Made by a program: the position numbers and the translations under genes | The notes under the pieces: model-generated | Databases searched by the model: none | Seen by the model: the letters and a program-made list of their open reading frames with translations, nothing else | What the model was told of the DNA's origin: nothing | Part shown: piece after piece, positions 1 through 8,280 of the stretch | How positions within the stretch are numbered: position 1 is the first letter of the stretch | Layout of the letters: every line of letters begins with the position of its first letter | DNA from: Ruegeria sp. HKCCA6707 | GTDB lineage: Bacteria > Pseudomonadota > Alphaproteobacteria > Rhodobacterales > Rhodobacteraceae | Reading direction: 5' to 3' | DNA length: 64,000 nt | Assembly: GCF_013033515.1 (NCBI RefSeq) | Contig: NZ_WQEG01000008.1 | Location: 62,001 to 126,000, forward strand

Positions 1-65
1 AGAGCCCGATGCGCATGGGGGCCGATCAACCCCCCTGCCCCCGTCATCAGGACGCGGGGTTTCAT
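1..65 (-). CDS. NAD-dependent epimerase/dehydratase, N-terminal fragment (cut by window edge)
   Basis: Only the first 21 codons are in the window; the gene runs off the left edge. An ATG at 65 overlaps the TGA of the preceding methyltransferase (62-64) as ATGA, the spacing used throughout this operon. The translated start, MKPRVLMTGAGGLIGPHA, has the GxxGxxG nucleotide-binding loop (GAGGLIG) of extended short-chain dehydrogenases. From its place after rfbF, rfbG and a C-methyltransferase it probably reduces or epimerises the CDP-4-keto sugar, but that is inference from context. Substrate and full length cannot be seen. Confidence 0.6.
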   Translation of the reverse strand, partial: MKPRVLMTGAGGLIGPHAHRA

Positions 66-1303
66 CGCGAGAAGATTTCCAGTGATGGGATCGGCACCAC
101 AAACTGCGTGCCCTGTTCGGCCAGATCACTCAGTTGCTCAGCAATTTCATCGCGCAGGTTCCAGGGCAGGATCAGCACGAAATCGGGCCGCTCTTCGCGC
201 AGGCGCTCAACCGGGCTGACCGGGATATGAGAGCCCGGCAGCAGTTTGTTCTGCTTGGCTGGGTTGCGATCGACACAATAGAGGATGTCGTCTGAGGTGA
301 TGCCGCAATAGTTCAGCAAGGTGTTGCCCTTGGCGGCTGCGCCATAGGCGGCAATGCTGCGCTTGCCCTGTTTGGCCGCACGCATGAAGGTCAACAGGTT
401 CTGCCGGATCTCGCGGACCTTGTCATCGAACCCGTCATAGCCTTTGGGATTGTCCAGATTGGCCTGACGCTCTTTTTTGCGCATCCCTTCCACGATGGGC
501 CGTTCGGTGCGGTCGGCCTCTTGCTGGCAGATATACAAACGCAGTGATCCGCCATGGGTGGGCAAAGTCTCAAGGTCGAAGACCCGCAGCCCGGCGGCAG
601 CAAAGATAGTCTCAAGCGTAAGCAGGGACAGATATGTGTAGTGCTCGTGATAGATGGTATCGAACTGGACCTTTTCGATCAGGTTCAACAGATGCGGAAA
701 TTCAACCGTCCAAACGGCGTTGTCGTCCAGCAAAGTGGCGATACCACCAACAAAATCGTTGATGTCAGGCACATGCGCCAGCACGTTTGCCGAGGCCACC
801 AATGACGGGCGCAACCCTTCGGCCACCAGTTGCTTGGCCAAGGCGCTGTCGAAATATTCGATCCGCGTTGGCACGCCCTTTTCGATGGCGGCGTTAGCGA
901 CCCCAGCTGCGGGTTCGATCCCCAGCACGGGAATGCCACGTTCCACAAAATATTGCAGCAAATAGCCATCATTCGACGCGATTTCGATGACCAGATCATC
1001 GCTGTCCAGCTTCAGCTGATTGGTGATAGTATCCACGTAATTGCGGCAATGGGCCAGCCAGCTTTCCGAGAAGCTGGAGAAATAGGCATAATCTTCGGAA
1101 AAGATATCCCCCGCCGGAACCGCATCTTCGACCTGAACCAGAAAGCACTTATCACAAACGCGGACATGCAATTCGTATTCAGGGCATTTGACCCCTGCAT
1201 TTTCGGGTTTGACATACGAGTTTGCCAGCGGAGACATCCCCAGATCGACCAGAGTACGGGTCAACGGCGCGTGGCAATGGCGGCAAGTCGGGGACGTTTG
1301 CAT
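62..1303 (-). CDS. Sugar C-methyltransferase, SAM-dependent (TylC3/NovU-like)
   Basis: This 413-residue protein has the layout of nucleotide-sugar C-methyltransferases. An N-terminal zinc-binding part carries CRHC (residues 8-11) and VCDKC (about 50-54). A central SAM-binding fold has the motif I-like stretch EIASNDGYLL (about 106-115). Next comes the family hallmark YHEHYTYLS (about 219-227), whose Tyr/His residues are implicated in deprotonating the carbon next to a 4-keto group, and a C-terminal Rossmann-like domain includes AYGAAAKGNTLL. It follows rfbF and rfbG directly: its ATG shares one base with the rfbG stop codon (TAATG). It probably adds a methyl branch to CDP-4-keto-6-deoxyhexose. 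The family is clear; the exact carbon and sugar are inferred. Confidence 0.85.
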   Translation of the reverse strand: MQTSPTCRHCHAPLTRTLVDLGMSPLANSYVKPENAGVKCPEYELHVRVCDKCFLVQVEDAVPAGDIFSEDYAYFSSFSESWLAHCRNYVDTITNQLKLDSDDLVIEIASNDGYLLQYFVERGIPVLGIEPAAGVANAAIEKGVPTRIEYFDSALAKQLVAEGLRPSLVASANVLAHVPDINDFVGGIATLLDDNAVWTVEFPHLLNLIEKVQFDTIYHEHYTYLSLLTLETIFAAAGLRVFDLETLPTHGGSLRLYICQQEADRTERPIVEGMRKKERQANLDNPKGYDGFDDKVREIRQNLLTFMRAAKQGKRSIAAYGAAAKGNTLLNYCGITSDDILYCVDRNPAKQNKLLPGSHIPVSPVERLREERPDFVLILPWNLRDEIAEQLSDLAEQGTQFVVPIPSLEIFSR

Positions 1304-2394
1304 TATACTTTCGAACCTCTGTTCTGGTAATCGTTAATCTGCGACAGGCAGAGCGCAGTGACGTCATCGCCCCGCGACCAACCCGCGTACCAATCCGCAA
1401 CCATGCGTATCGTTTCTTCAAAATTCAATTTGGGCGCCCAGCCGATCTGACGGGCGCGGCTGCTATCCAGCCGGAGCGTGGTGGATTCGTAAGGCGCATC
1501 CTCGGGCATATCGATCTCGATCCGCCCTTGCCCCAAGGCACTTGTCAAAGCCTGCGCCACATCGATGACTGGTCGCTCATCCGATTGATCCGGGCCGAAA
1601 TTCCACCCGCTGTCATGCCCGTCATGCTGGGCATAAAGCCCTTCGGCCAGCATCAGATAACCGCGCAGCGGCTCCAACACGTGCTGCCATGGGCGCACGG
1701 CGTTGGGCGAGCGGATCTCGACACGGCCTTCATCGCCCAGACACCCCCGAATGATATCGGGGACCAAGCGATCTTCCGACCAATCCCCCCCGCCAATCAC
1801 GTTACCCGCACGGGCCGAGGCGATCCGACAGGGATGGCCACCTTGCGCGTAGGGAGCAAAGAAACTGTGGCGCATCGCTTGCGTGGCCAATTCGGTACAA
1901 CCTTTTGACCCTGAATAGGGGTCGAGGCCCCCCATCGGGTCGGTTTCGACAAAACTGCGACCGTCCTCGCGGTTCTCATAACATTTGTCCGAACTTACGA
2001 TGACGCAGGCCTGCACAGTCTTTGCCGCTGCGATGGCCTCAAGCAAATGCACAGTGCCCATGACATTGGTGGCAAAGGTTCCGGCTGGGTCCTGATAAGA
2101 CCGACGCACAAGGGACTGAGCGGCCAGATGCAAGACGATATCCGGCTTGGTGCCCTGCACCACATTGATCAAAGCGGATCTGTCGCGGATATCGATCTGG
2201 TGGTGTTCAACATCGCTCTGACCGCTCAAATCCCACAGGTTGGGTGTGCTGTCAGGCAGAAGGCTTACGCCGGTGACCTCAGCCCCCATTTGATTTAACC
2301 AAAGTGTCAGCCATGCGCCTTTGAAACCGGTATGTCCGGTCACCAGCACGCGTTTGCCTGTCCAGAAATTCGGGTTCACGTCGCGGGGTTGCAT
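1303..2394 (-). CDS. rfbG: CDP-glucose 4,6-dehydratase
   Basis: A 363-residue extended SDR that converts CDP-D-glucose to CDP-4-keto-6-deoxy-D-glucose in the cytoplasm. Near the N-terminus it has the NAD loop VLVTGHTGFKGAW, characteristic of this dehydratase; the catalytic pair is seen as SSDKCYEN and the YSGSK (YxxxK) motif at about residue 170. Length fits the family. I start it at ATG 2394 (MQPRDVNPNFW), two bases after the rfbF stop; a longer reading from 2436 would overlap rfbF by about 40 bp. It lies between rfbF and the C-methyltransferase, so the three enzymes form consecutive steps to a branched CDP-sugar. No rfbH (3-dehydratase) homologue is visible in the window. Confidence 0.93.
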   Translation of the reverse strand: MQPRDVNPNFWTGKRVLVTGHTGFKGAWLTLWLNQMGAEVTGVSLLPDSTPNLWDLSGQSDVEHHQIDIRDRSALINVVQGTKPDIVLHLAAQSLVRRSYQDPAGTFATNVMGTVHLLEAIAAAKTVQACVIVSSDKCYENREDGRSFVETDPMGGLDPYSGSKGCTELATQAMRHSFFAPYAQGGHPCRIASARAGNVIGGGDWSEDRLVPDIIRGCLGDEGRVEIRSPNAVRPWQHVLEPLRGYLMLAEGLYAQHDGHDSGWNFGPDQSDERPVIDVAQALTSALGQGRIEIDMPEDAPYESTTLRLDSSRARQIGWAPKLNFEETIRMVADWYAGWSRGDDVTALCLSQINDYQNRGSKV

Positions 2395-2396
2395 CG

Positions 2397-3170
2397 TCAG
2401 TCCCAGATCTTCCAGGGTGCCTTGCCGGAATCCCACAGTTCTTCAAGTTCTTCGCGTTCTCGGATCGTATCCATCGGTTGCCAAAACCCGGGATGGGCAT
2501 AAGCACGCAAATGGTCATCTTCGGCCAGTTTTTGCAACGGCCCCTGCTCCCAGATCGTGCGATCCCCGTCGAGATATGCACCCACTTCGGGCGACAGCAC
2601 GAAGAACCCACCATTGATCAATCCGCCATCGCCAAGCGGTTTTTCCGAGAAATCCATGACTTTGTCACCTTGGGTGATCAATTGTCCAAAGCGGCGCGGT
2701 GGCGGAACGGCCGTCACGGTCGCGCGTTTGCCATGGGCTTTGTGAAACGCAATTAGGCTTGAGATGTCTACGTCACCAACACCGTCCCCATAGGTCAGGC
2801 AGAAGGCTTCCTCGTCCTTGAGCAAGGGCAGAACACGGCGCAGACGGCCCCCGGTCATGCTATTGGCGCCGGTGTCTATCATTGTGACCCGCCAAGGTTC
2901 GGATGCGCTGTGGCTAAGCTCTATCTCACCCGTCGACAGATCGACGGAGACGTCGGACATGTGCAGGACGTAATTGGCGAAATACTCTTTGATCACATAG
3001 CCTTTGTAACCAAGGCAAACGATGAAATCAGTGATGCCATGCGCGGCATAGATCTTCATGATGTGCCACAGGATGGGACGGCCACCGATTTCGACCATGG
3101 GTTTGGGAATGCGCACGGTTTCCTCGGCAAGGCGAGTGCCAAGGCCACCGGCTAGAATGACGCATTTCAT
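2397..3170 (-). CDS. rfbF: Glucose-1-phosphate cytidylyltransferase
   Basis: This 257-residue sugar nucleotidyltransferase makes CDP-glucose from CTP and glucose 1-phosphate. The N-terminus has the signature loop MKCVILAGGLGTRLAEET followed by IPKPMVEIGGRPILWHIM, which separates cytidylyltransferases from RmlA-type thymidylyltransferases. YGDGVGDVD (about 127-135) supplies the metal-binding Asp. Length is typical. It is the first gene of the minus-strand CDP-sugar operon; its promoter should lie in the 295 bp upstream (3171-3465). Confidence 0.94.
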   Translation of the reverse strand: MKCVILAGGLGTRLAEETVRIPKPMVEIGGRPILWHIMKIYAAHGITDFIVCLGYKGYVIKEYFANYVLHMSDVSVDLSTGEIELSHSASEPWRVTMIDTGANSMTGGRLRRVLPLLKDEEAFCLTYGDGVGDVDISSLIAFHKAHGKRATVTAVPPPRRFGQLITQGDKVMDFSEKPLGDGGLINGGFFVLSPEVGAYLDGDRTIWEQGPLQKLAEDDHLRAYAHPGFWQPMDTIREREELEELWDSGKAPWKIWD

Positions 3171-3465
3171 GAAAACCCTCTCTTACTTTTTAACACTTTA
3201 ACCCGGCTAGAGCCGTCACGTAATGGCGGCACCTTAACCCAACGTCGGATATGAGGAAATGACGAGCTGACCTGTCGGTGAAATTGGATCAAAATTTTTG
3301 ACAATAGCTATGCGGATCGGAGTTTGTTGTGCGAAACGCAGGTAGAAAAGGCAAGGAAATCAGCACTTCAGAGCAATACCGAAACGTAGACCGAAGGCTT
3401 TGGCAAGCCTTCAGCTCCACTGCCTGCTGATTCTTTACTGGCCGCTGACGCCAGGCCGGATCGCG
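3171..3465. other. Intergenic region between rfbF start and radical SAM gene end
   Basis: No credible gene. Both neighbours are on the minus strand, so this should hold the rfbF promoter and the 3' end of the radical SAM transcript. Two small inverted repeats are visible: 7-bp arms GAAGGCT/AGCCTTC (3393-3399 and 3406-3412), and 7-bp arms CTGACGC/GCGTCAG (3445-3451 and 3463-3469), the latter covering the radical SAM stop codon. Neither is followed by a clear T-tract on the minus strand, so a terminator role is weakly supported. Confidence 0.4.
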
Positions 3466-5517
3466 TCAGTGAACCCTGTCTGAAACCCCACTGCTCGCGG
3501 CTTCGGGCGTGATCACCATCCGACGGAAATCCCGCGCGAACATGGTCCGCGTGAACCGCCCCAGACCTGTCGGGTGCTCACCAAAAGTTTCAAGGCGCGA
3601 CAGAAGCACCGATTTGATGCGCGGGTCGACCTGGGTGTCAAAGCCCATTTCCTGATCGAACCGGAACGCATCCAGCGGCGTGTCGAAATCACTGTTCTGC
3701 CAAGCCTCAATATCGTACCAGGTAGACCAGATCGGTGTATCCTCAAGGCTTTCTGCAAAAGGCACACTCAGCATGGTCGAGCGGTAATAGCTGATAATGC
3801 TGTAGAGCTGCGTCAGCGCATCACTATCGTCAGTCGGAAGCAGTTCGGCAATCGCACGATGCAGGAAGTCGAGCGCCTCTTCCACGATGATGAAACGGCC
3901 GATCATGGCGTATTTCGACAGAAGGTTACCACCCAGATCGCCCGAGATCAGAGCATCATAGTTCTCTTTGGCCCACTCCACACATTCGTCGCGGGTTTCG
4001 AACAGCTCTGACTGATTTTCGGTAAGGTAATCGTCGATCGCTTTCTGGAACCCTTCAGGCGCCTGATCCAAAAGCTCCTGCATTTTTCGGACCACCAGAT
4101 AGGGGCGAATGCCCTGCGCGCGGCAGAACCGGAACGCCTCTTCGAAATTTCCTTCGTAATAGAAAATCGTCAGAAGCAGGTGGAACACGCGGGTGTCCAG
4201 ATAATCCTGGAACGAGAAGCTTTCGCTTTCGACAACCATCTCTTCGGTTTCGACCACTGTATTGCCGGTATAACGGCCCAGGCAGCGGGCCACCACGCGG
4301 TGCCGGGTCTTGAAGCCGAACTTTTCGCGCGAATCCGGATTGGACAGAGGCGCGCCATGCAGCAGCATCAACTGATGCGCCGCAACGCGGCTGACACCGG
4401 TTTCTATCAACTGGTCCACCGCATCCATGAAGCTGGCCTTGGTTTCGCCGGGCATACACAGGATCAGTTCTCCATAGGATTGCATCCCTTTTGCATGCAG
4501 GTCCTGTTGAATTTCGGCGTAGGTCTCCAGCTTGATATTGTCGCGTTTGATGTTCTTCAGCACGGTTGGGTTCAGAGATTGAACCGATGACGTCATCGGC
4601 AAGCGCCCACGGGCCTTGTTCATCACCTTAAGGATGCGATCCCCGCGGTTTTTCCCGGTGGTGGTGCGGATGTATTTGGGCCAGTCATATTCATCCATCA
4701 GACCGCCGAGATAATCGGCAACCTCTTCATCCTGCACATACATTCCGAAATTGTCATCGGCAAAACACAGCGGGCTGGACCGGTCGATACGGCTGACCAG
4801 ATAGTCCAGATCCGCCTTGGTACGTTCAAACGAATGACGGAACACTTTCGAGTTGGATTTGACGGCCGAGTTGCAGAAGGTGCAGGTGAACGGGCATCCT
4901 CGGGCAAGCTGCATCAGGGCAAAAAGCCCGGTGTCAAAGAACTTGTCCATATAGCCTGCCAGATAAGGCGACGGGATCTCATCGAGATCGCGAATGCGGG
5001 GCACCTCGGCGCCGCGTACCACAGCGCCTGTTGCACGATCATACCAAAGCGCGCCGTCGATGGGTTCTGCCTGCGCCGCCTTCAGGTCTTGATCACAATC
5101 GATATAGCGCTGAACGGTATTGAGGAAGGCGCGCTCGCCTTCATAGGTGGGCCCGCGCACATGGATGTCGATCTGCGGCATGGTGCGGATCCAGTCATCC
5201 TGTTCATCATGGGTCAGCGGAAAGTTTGGTCCGCCCATCAGCGTAAGTGTCTCTGGCGCGCGGGCTTTGACGTAATGCGCAAATTCCTCGGCCAGACGGT
5301 GGTTCCAGGAATAGCTGGAAAAGCCCACGATATCCGGTATTCCACGATCAAGAGCATCCTTGAACTCCGACGGGTTGCGGAAGATCTCGACCGTTACCGG
5401 TGTTCGGCTTTTTGCGTAAGCCGTTACATATGTCGCCAGGTTACCAACCCCCAATGGGTAAGTATCCGAAGTTTCGGTGACCAGGTTATGTCCTAGGTCG
5501 GCCAAAAAAATTTTCAT
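3466..5517 (-). CDS. B12-binding-type radical SAM protein, unknown substrate
   Basis: A 683-residue protein. Residues 1 to about 150 resemble a cobalamin-binding-type Rossmann domain (MKIFLADLGHNL, then DIVGFSSYSWN and LTLMGGPNFP). The radical SAM core follows with the CxxxCxxC cluster motif as GCPFTCTFCNS at about residues 207-215, then the partial barrel. About 300 C-terminal residues have no motif I recognise. ATG 5517 is chosen over 5532 because AGAGGA lies 7 bases upstream and the protein then begins with the beta strand MKIFL. Related enzymes do methylations, cyclisations or other radical steps at unactivated carbons; the substrate here is unknown. The dioxygenase-Rieske gene lies 71 bp upstream on the same strand, and the pair flanks two sugar operons, so modification of a sugar or lipid-linked glycan is a reasonable guess. 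Confidence 0.75.
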   Translation of the reverse strand: MKIFLADLGHNLVTETSDTYPLGVGNLATYVTAYAKSRTPVTVEIFRNPSEFKDALDRGIPDIVGFSSYSWNHRLAEEFAHYVKARAPETLTLMGGPNFPLTHDEQDDWIRTMPQIDIHVRGPTYEGERAFLNTVQRYIDCDQDLKAAQAEPIDGALWYDRATGAVVRGAEVPRIRDLDEIPSPYLAGYMDKFFDTGLFALMQLARGCPFTCTFCNSAVKSNSKVFRHSFERTKADLDYLVSRIDRSSPLCFADDNFGMYVQDEEVADYLGGLMDEYDWPKYIRTTTGKNRGDRILKVMNKARGRLPMTSSVQSLNPTVLKNIKRDNIKLETYAEIQQDLHAKGMQSYGELILCMPGETKASFMDAVDQLIETGVSRVAAHQLMLLHGAPLSNPDSREKFGFKTRHRVVARCLGRYTGNTVVETEEMVVESESFSFQDYLDTRVFHLLLTIFYYEGNFEEAFRFCRAQGIRPYLVVRKMQELLDQAPEGFQKAIDDYLTENQSELFETRDECVEWAKENYDALISGDLGGNLLSKYAMIGRFIIVEEALDFLHRAIAELLPTDDSDALTQLYSIISYYRSTMLSVPFAESLEDTPIWSTWYDIEAWQNSDFDTPLDAFRFDQEMGFDTQVDPRIKSVLLSRLETFGEHPTGLGRFTRTMFARDFRRMVITPEAASSGVSDRVH

Positions 5518-5588
5518 CTGCAATCCTCTCAATGAGTGGAAGCAGCAGGCAGCGTCTCGTGCCGTCTTTTTTGTTTTTTTATGCTAAA

Positions 5589-6911
5589 TTATGAGGTGGC
5601 TGCCGCCTCCGTAAACTGTTCGATCTCACTATCCTCGTTTGTTTTGATTTCAGATTTTGGGTCAATGATGATGGTGTCGCCGTCGATATGGCAGGCGACG
5701 CGTTTCAGCTTTGGCAAAGTTTCGCAGGCGGATTTACCTGTCTTTGCCTTGAAGGGCAGGTTGTGCCAGGGGCACACCACACTGTCGCCATCGACCCAGC
5801 CATTGGCTAGATCACCACCCGCATGGGGGCAGCGCCGTGTCAGCGCAACAACGTTGCCTTCGGACAGATGAGCCACGCAAAGCGCAGCAGATGCGCCACG
5901 TACCGTTCCCGGTGGCACCTCGGACAGGGGAACCTCAATACCGCGGTCGGTCTTTGTTCCGATGGCTTCGGCTGGATTTGGCTCGGGGTTTTCGGGCGCC
6001 ATTGAGGGGATCAACTTGTTGCGCGCCCGCAGCGCAAGGCTGGTGACATAGCTGGATTGCAGCTTTGCCGGCCACTCTGCCAACGGGTTCAGCGCGCCAG
6101 AGCCGCTCCAGCCGGAATAGACGTAATTGTGGTGGTGCAGCTGCGGAAAGACCGGACGGTCGACAGACAGGCGGCAGGAAATGGCAAAGCGCGTTTCATT
6201 CGTGCGGTTCAGCTCGGATCCATGCACGTGATCGGTGTGGAAAATGACCACATCGCCGGGATGCAGGTCAAAGGTCCAGGTTTTGTGCAGCTTCTCACCA
6301 TCAGAGATATTGCCGGAGGTTTCGAACTTGTATTCGCCAACATAGTCGTCGGGATAGATGGTCAACCCGTTGCCGGGTCGGATGCGGCCCATTGCAAACC
6401 AAAGGTTCATCCCGTTCGATGGGCAATCCAGCCAGCTGTCGCGGTGCGGACCATGTGCCGCGATTTTGCCCTGACCATAGGTTTTGGCGAATTTGTTGAA
6501 CTCGTCCTTGTGGCTGCGGGCAATGTCATAAGGAATATGGAACCGTACATTGGGTGCGCGTTCGTAAAAGAAGGTTTCCACATCCGGAAAAGTGCCCTTC
6601 ATGAAACGATCAAGAAAATCATGGGTCAACGGCTCGATCTCGGCATAGACCGCGTCGGTCACCTTGGGGATATCAATCGGCGAGACCCATTCGTGAATGC
6701 GGTGAAACCCGTCGCGTTCGGCGCGGTCTGCGGCTTCTTTGCCGACAGAAGCAGTTATCCCGCGGATCGTCGCTTCGTGCCACATGTCATAGAGACCAAA
6801 TGCCTGCAGGGCCTGACGGAAAACGTATACTTCGCCATCCAGGACCTTTTGCTGCATTCCCGACCGGTTCAGGCCTTCGCCCTGATCAAAACGCAGATCG
6901 TGGTACCCCAT
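5589..6911 (-). CDS. Phytanoyl-CoA-dioxygenase-like 2OG-Fe(II) oxygenase fused to Rieske domain
   Basis: A 440-residue two-domain protein. Residues about 1-290 look like a PhyH-type 2-oxoglutarate oxygenase: a metal-binding HxD at about 155-157 (PHRDSW), the distal His in FHTDHVHGSEL (about 220-230), and an Arg in NETRFAIS for 2-oxoglutarate. Residues about 325-425 form a Rieske [2Fe-2S] domain with both ligand pairs, CPHAGG (about 359) and CPWH (about 379). I start at ATG 6911 because GAAAGGTGA lies 8 bases upstream; a reading from 6965 adds 18 residues with no ribosome site. A 2OG oxygenase normally needs no Rieske partner, so the fusion is unusual. It is probably co-transcribed with the radical SAM gene downstream. 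The substrate is unknown. Confidence 0.8.
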   Translation of the reverse strand: MGYHDLRFDQGEGLNRSGMQQKVLDGEVYVFRQALQAFGLYDMWHEATIRGITASVGKEAADRAERDGFHRIHEWVSPIDIPKVTDAVYAEIEPLTHDFLDRFMKGTFPDVETFFYERAPNVRFHIPYDIARSHKDEFNKFAKTYGQGKIAAHGPHRDSWLDCPSNGMNLWFAMGRIRPGNGLTIYPDDYVGEYKFETSGNISDGEKLHKTWTFDLHPGDVVIFHTDHVHGSELNRTNETRFAISCRLSVDRPVFPQLHHHNYVYSGWSGSGALNPLAEWPAKLQSSYVTSLALRARNKLIPSMAPENPEPNPAEAIGTKTDRGIEVPLSEVPPGTVRGASAALCVAHLSEGNVVALTRRCPHAGGDLANGWVDGDSVVCPWHNLPFKAKTGKSACETLPKLKRVACHIDGDTIIIDPKSEIKTNEDSEIEQFTEAAATS

Positions 6912-7236
6912 AACACTTTCACCTTTCAATGCACTCGAAATCGAATCAACCAAACGCCGCACCATCTAAATGAACAGCGATGGCATCCTTGTTATCTTAA
7001 CATGTTTTTGCACGAAAAAACCCATTTCATGCAATTCCCTTCCCCGACTCCGGGTATCTTTTCGGCATTCTTGAGCCTCAAATCCGGCTCAGATACATAA
7101 TTGTTGCACAACAAGAGACAATTTCGCGGCAGGTTGCTGTGGCATTGGCAAAGCTCTTCGGAAGTTTCTAAGCTTTGTGCATAACCGGATTGCGATTGCA
7201 GTTAAGATTTTTTGGATTGAGTACGCGGGACAAGAC
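6912..7236. promoter_or_regulatory. Divergent promoter region between dioxygenase-Rieske gene and sugar cassette
   Basis: This 325-bp gap separates two divergent operons and holds no gene I can support. It contains an inverted repeat, TTGTTG-CA-CAACAA, at 7101-7114, which could be an operator serving either direction. I cannot place promoter elements with confidence. Confidence 0.45.
7101..7114. promoter_or_regulatory. Inverted repeat TTGTTG-N2-CAACAA, candidate operator
   Basis: Two perfect 6-bp arms separated by CA, in the divergent gap about 190 bp from the dioxygenase start and about 125 bp from the glycosyltransferase start. The size and symmetry suit a dimeric regulator, but no regulator gene is nearby and such a site can occur by chance. 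Confidence 0.3.
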
Positions 7237-8280
7237 ATGACCCAGATTGGCCAAACCGGTCCGGACACGGCTGCACGAAAACCGGCTTACGAACAGCTTT
7301 GCCGAGACAATCTTGTTTCGCTGATCTTGGTGGGCGAAGGCGACACTGCCGTCGACGAACATGGGTTGCGATCGATATCGCGCTTTGCCAATGCGCGCTT
7401 CGACTATCATGAGCTGATCATTATCGCCTCGGACCGTGCGCCGGATTGGGACAATCGGTTGCGGCAGATCGGTCAGGAAATCGAACATCTGCGTGTGCTG
7501 AGCGTTGACCGTCAAAGCGACTATGAAGACATGGTCATTCACGCCATGCACCACGCCATCGGCGATTACATCCTGTGCATGGCCCCGGACGCTGCTTCCG
7601 AGGCCGAGTTGGACCAACTGCTCGACCATATCGCCGGGGGTGAGTTTGATGTGGTCAAAGCTGTCTTTGACCCCGCACAGATCCGGCGGCGCGACCGTGT
7701 GACTGCCAGTGTGATGGCAGGGGTCATGCGGTTAGTTACCGGCCAACAGATCGAATCCTTTCAAGCCCGCGCTTTTGTGCTGACCCGCACCGCCATGTCG
7801 CGGTTGGAACAGATGGGTGATATCCTCAAGTTTTTCCGCATCCTGGATCTGTCTGCGCATCTGTCGCAGAAACGGGTCTTTGTCTCGCGCCCGCCCCGCC
7901 GCCGTTTTCTGGCAGGGTTCAGCGACAAGGCGCGGCTGAGCGCCGAGCTGGTCTCGCTGTCCTCTGAACGGCTGGTACGCAGCTTTGCGCTGGTCTGCCT
8001 GTGCCTGTCGCTGCTCAGCATTCTGGCCACGCTCGGGGCGATCATCACGCGCTTGGTTTTGCAAGATGTGGCCCCCGGCTGGGCCTCGCTTGCGGTGCTG
8101 TTCTCGGCCTTGTTTGCCGCGAATTTTGGCGTGTTGTCTGCGATCTGCCTTGGACTGCTGCAATTGCTGAGACAGGGCCGACGTCGGCGCGAAAGGGATT
8201 TGGTTTCGGAAATCAGTGGCGGTGACCTCTATCACGTCAGCGCCGCGTTGAACGTAGAAGGATCGGACGAGAGCAAATGA
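7237..8280 (+). CDS. GT2-fold glycosyltransferase-like protein with two C-terminal membrane helices
   Basis: A 347-residue protein. Residues about 20-230 resemble a GT-A/GT2 domain (VSLILVGEGD, then HELIIIASDRAP). Two hydrophobic helices (about 248-275 and 285-310) are followed by an Arg-rich tail, the plan of polyprenyl-phosphate glycosyltransferases of the GtrB/ArnC kind. The usual DxD metal site is not obvious: the aligned region reads CMAPDAAS with one Asp, so activity or metal use may be atypical. ATG 7237 is preferred to 7177, whose extra 20 residues lack a ribosome site. It is first in an eight-gene plus-strand cassette; its stop overlaps the next ATG by 4 bp. Confidence 0.6.
   Translation: MTQIGQTGPDTAARKPAYEQLCRDNLVSLILVGEGDTAVDEHGLRSISRFANARFDYHELIIIASDRAPDWDNRLRQIGQEIEHLRVLSVDRQSDYEDMVIHAMHHAIGDYILCMAPDAASEAELDQLLDHIAGGEFDVVKAVFDPAQIRRRDRVTASVMAGVMRLVTGQQIESFQARAFVLTRTAMSRLEQMGDILKFFRILDLSAHLSQKRVFVSRPPRRRFLAGFSDKARLSAELVSLSSERLVRSFALVCLCLSLLSILATLGAIITRLVLQDVAPGWASLAVLFSALFAANFGVLSAICLGLLQLLRQGRRRRERDLVSEISGGDLYHVSAALNVEGSDESK

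Noticed and set aside
3393..3412. Hairpin GAAGGCT/AGCCTTC as a terminator
   Set aside because: No T-tract follows on the minus strand and the arms are only 7 bp; left as a note in the intergenic entry.
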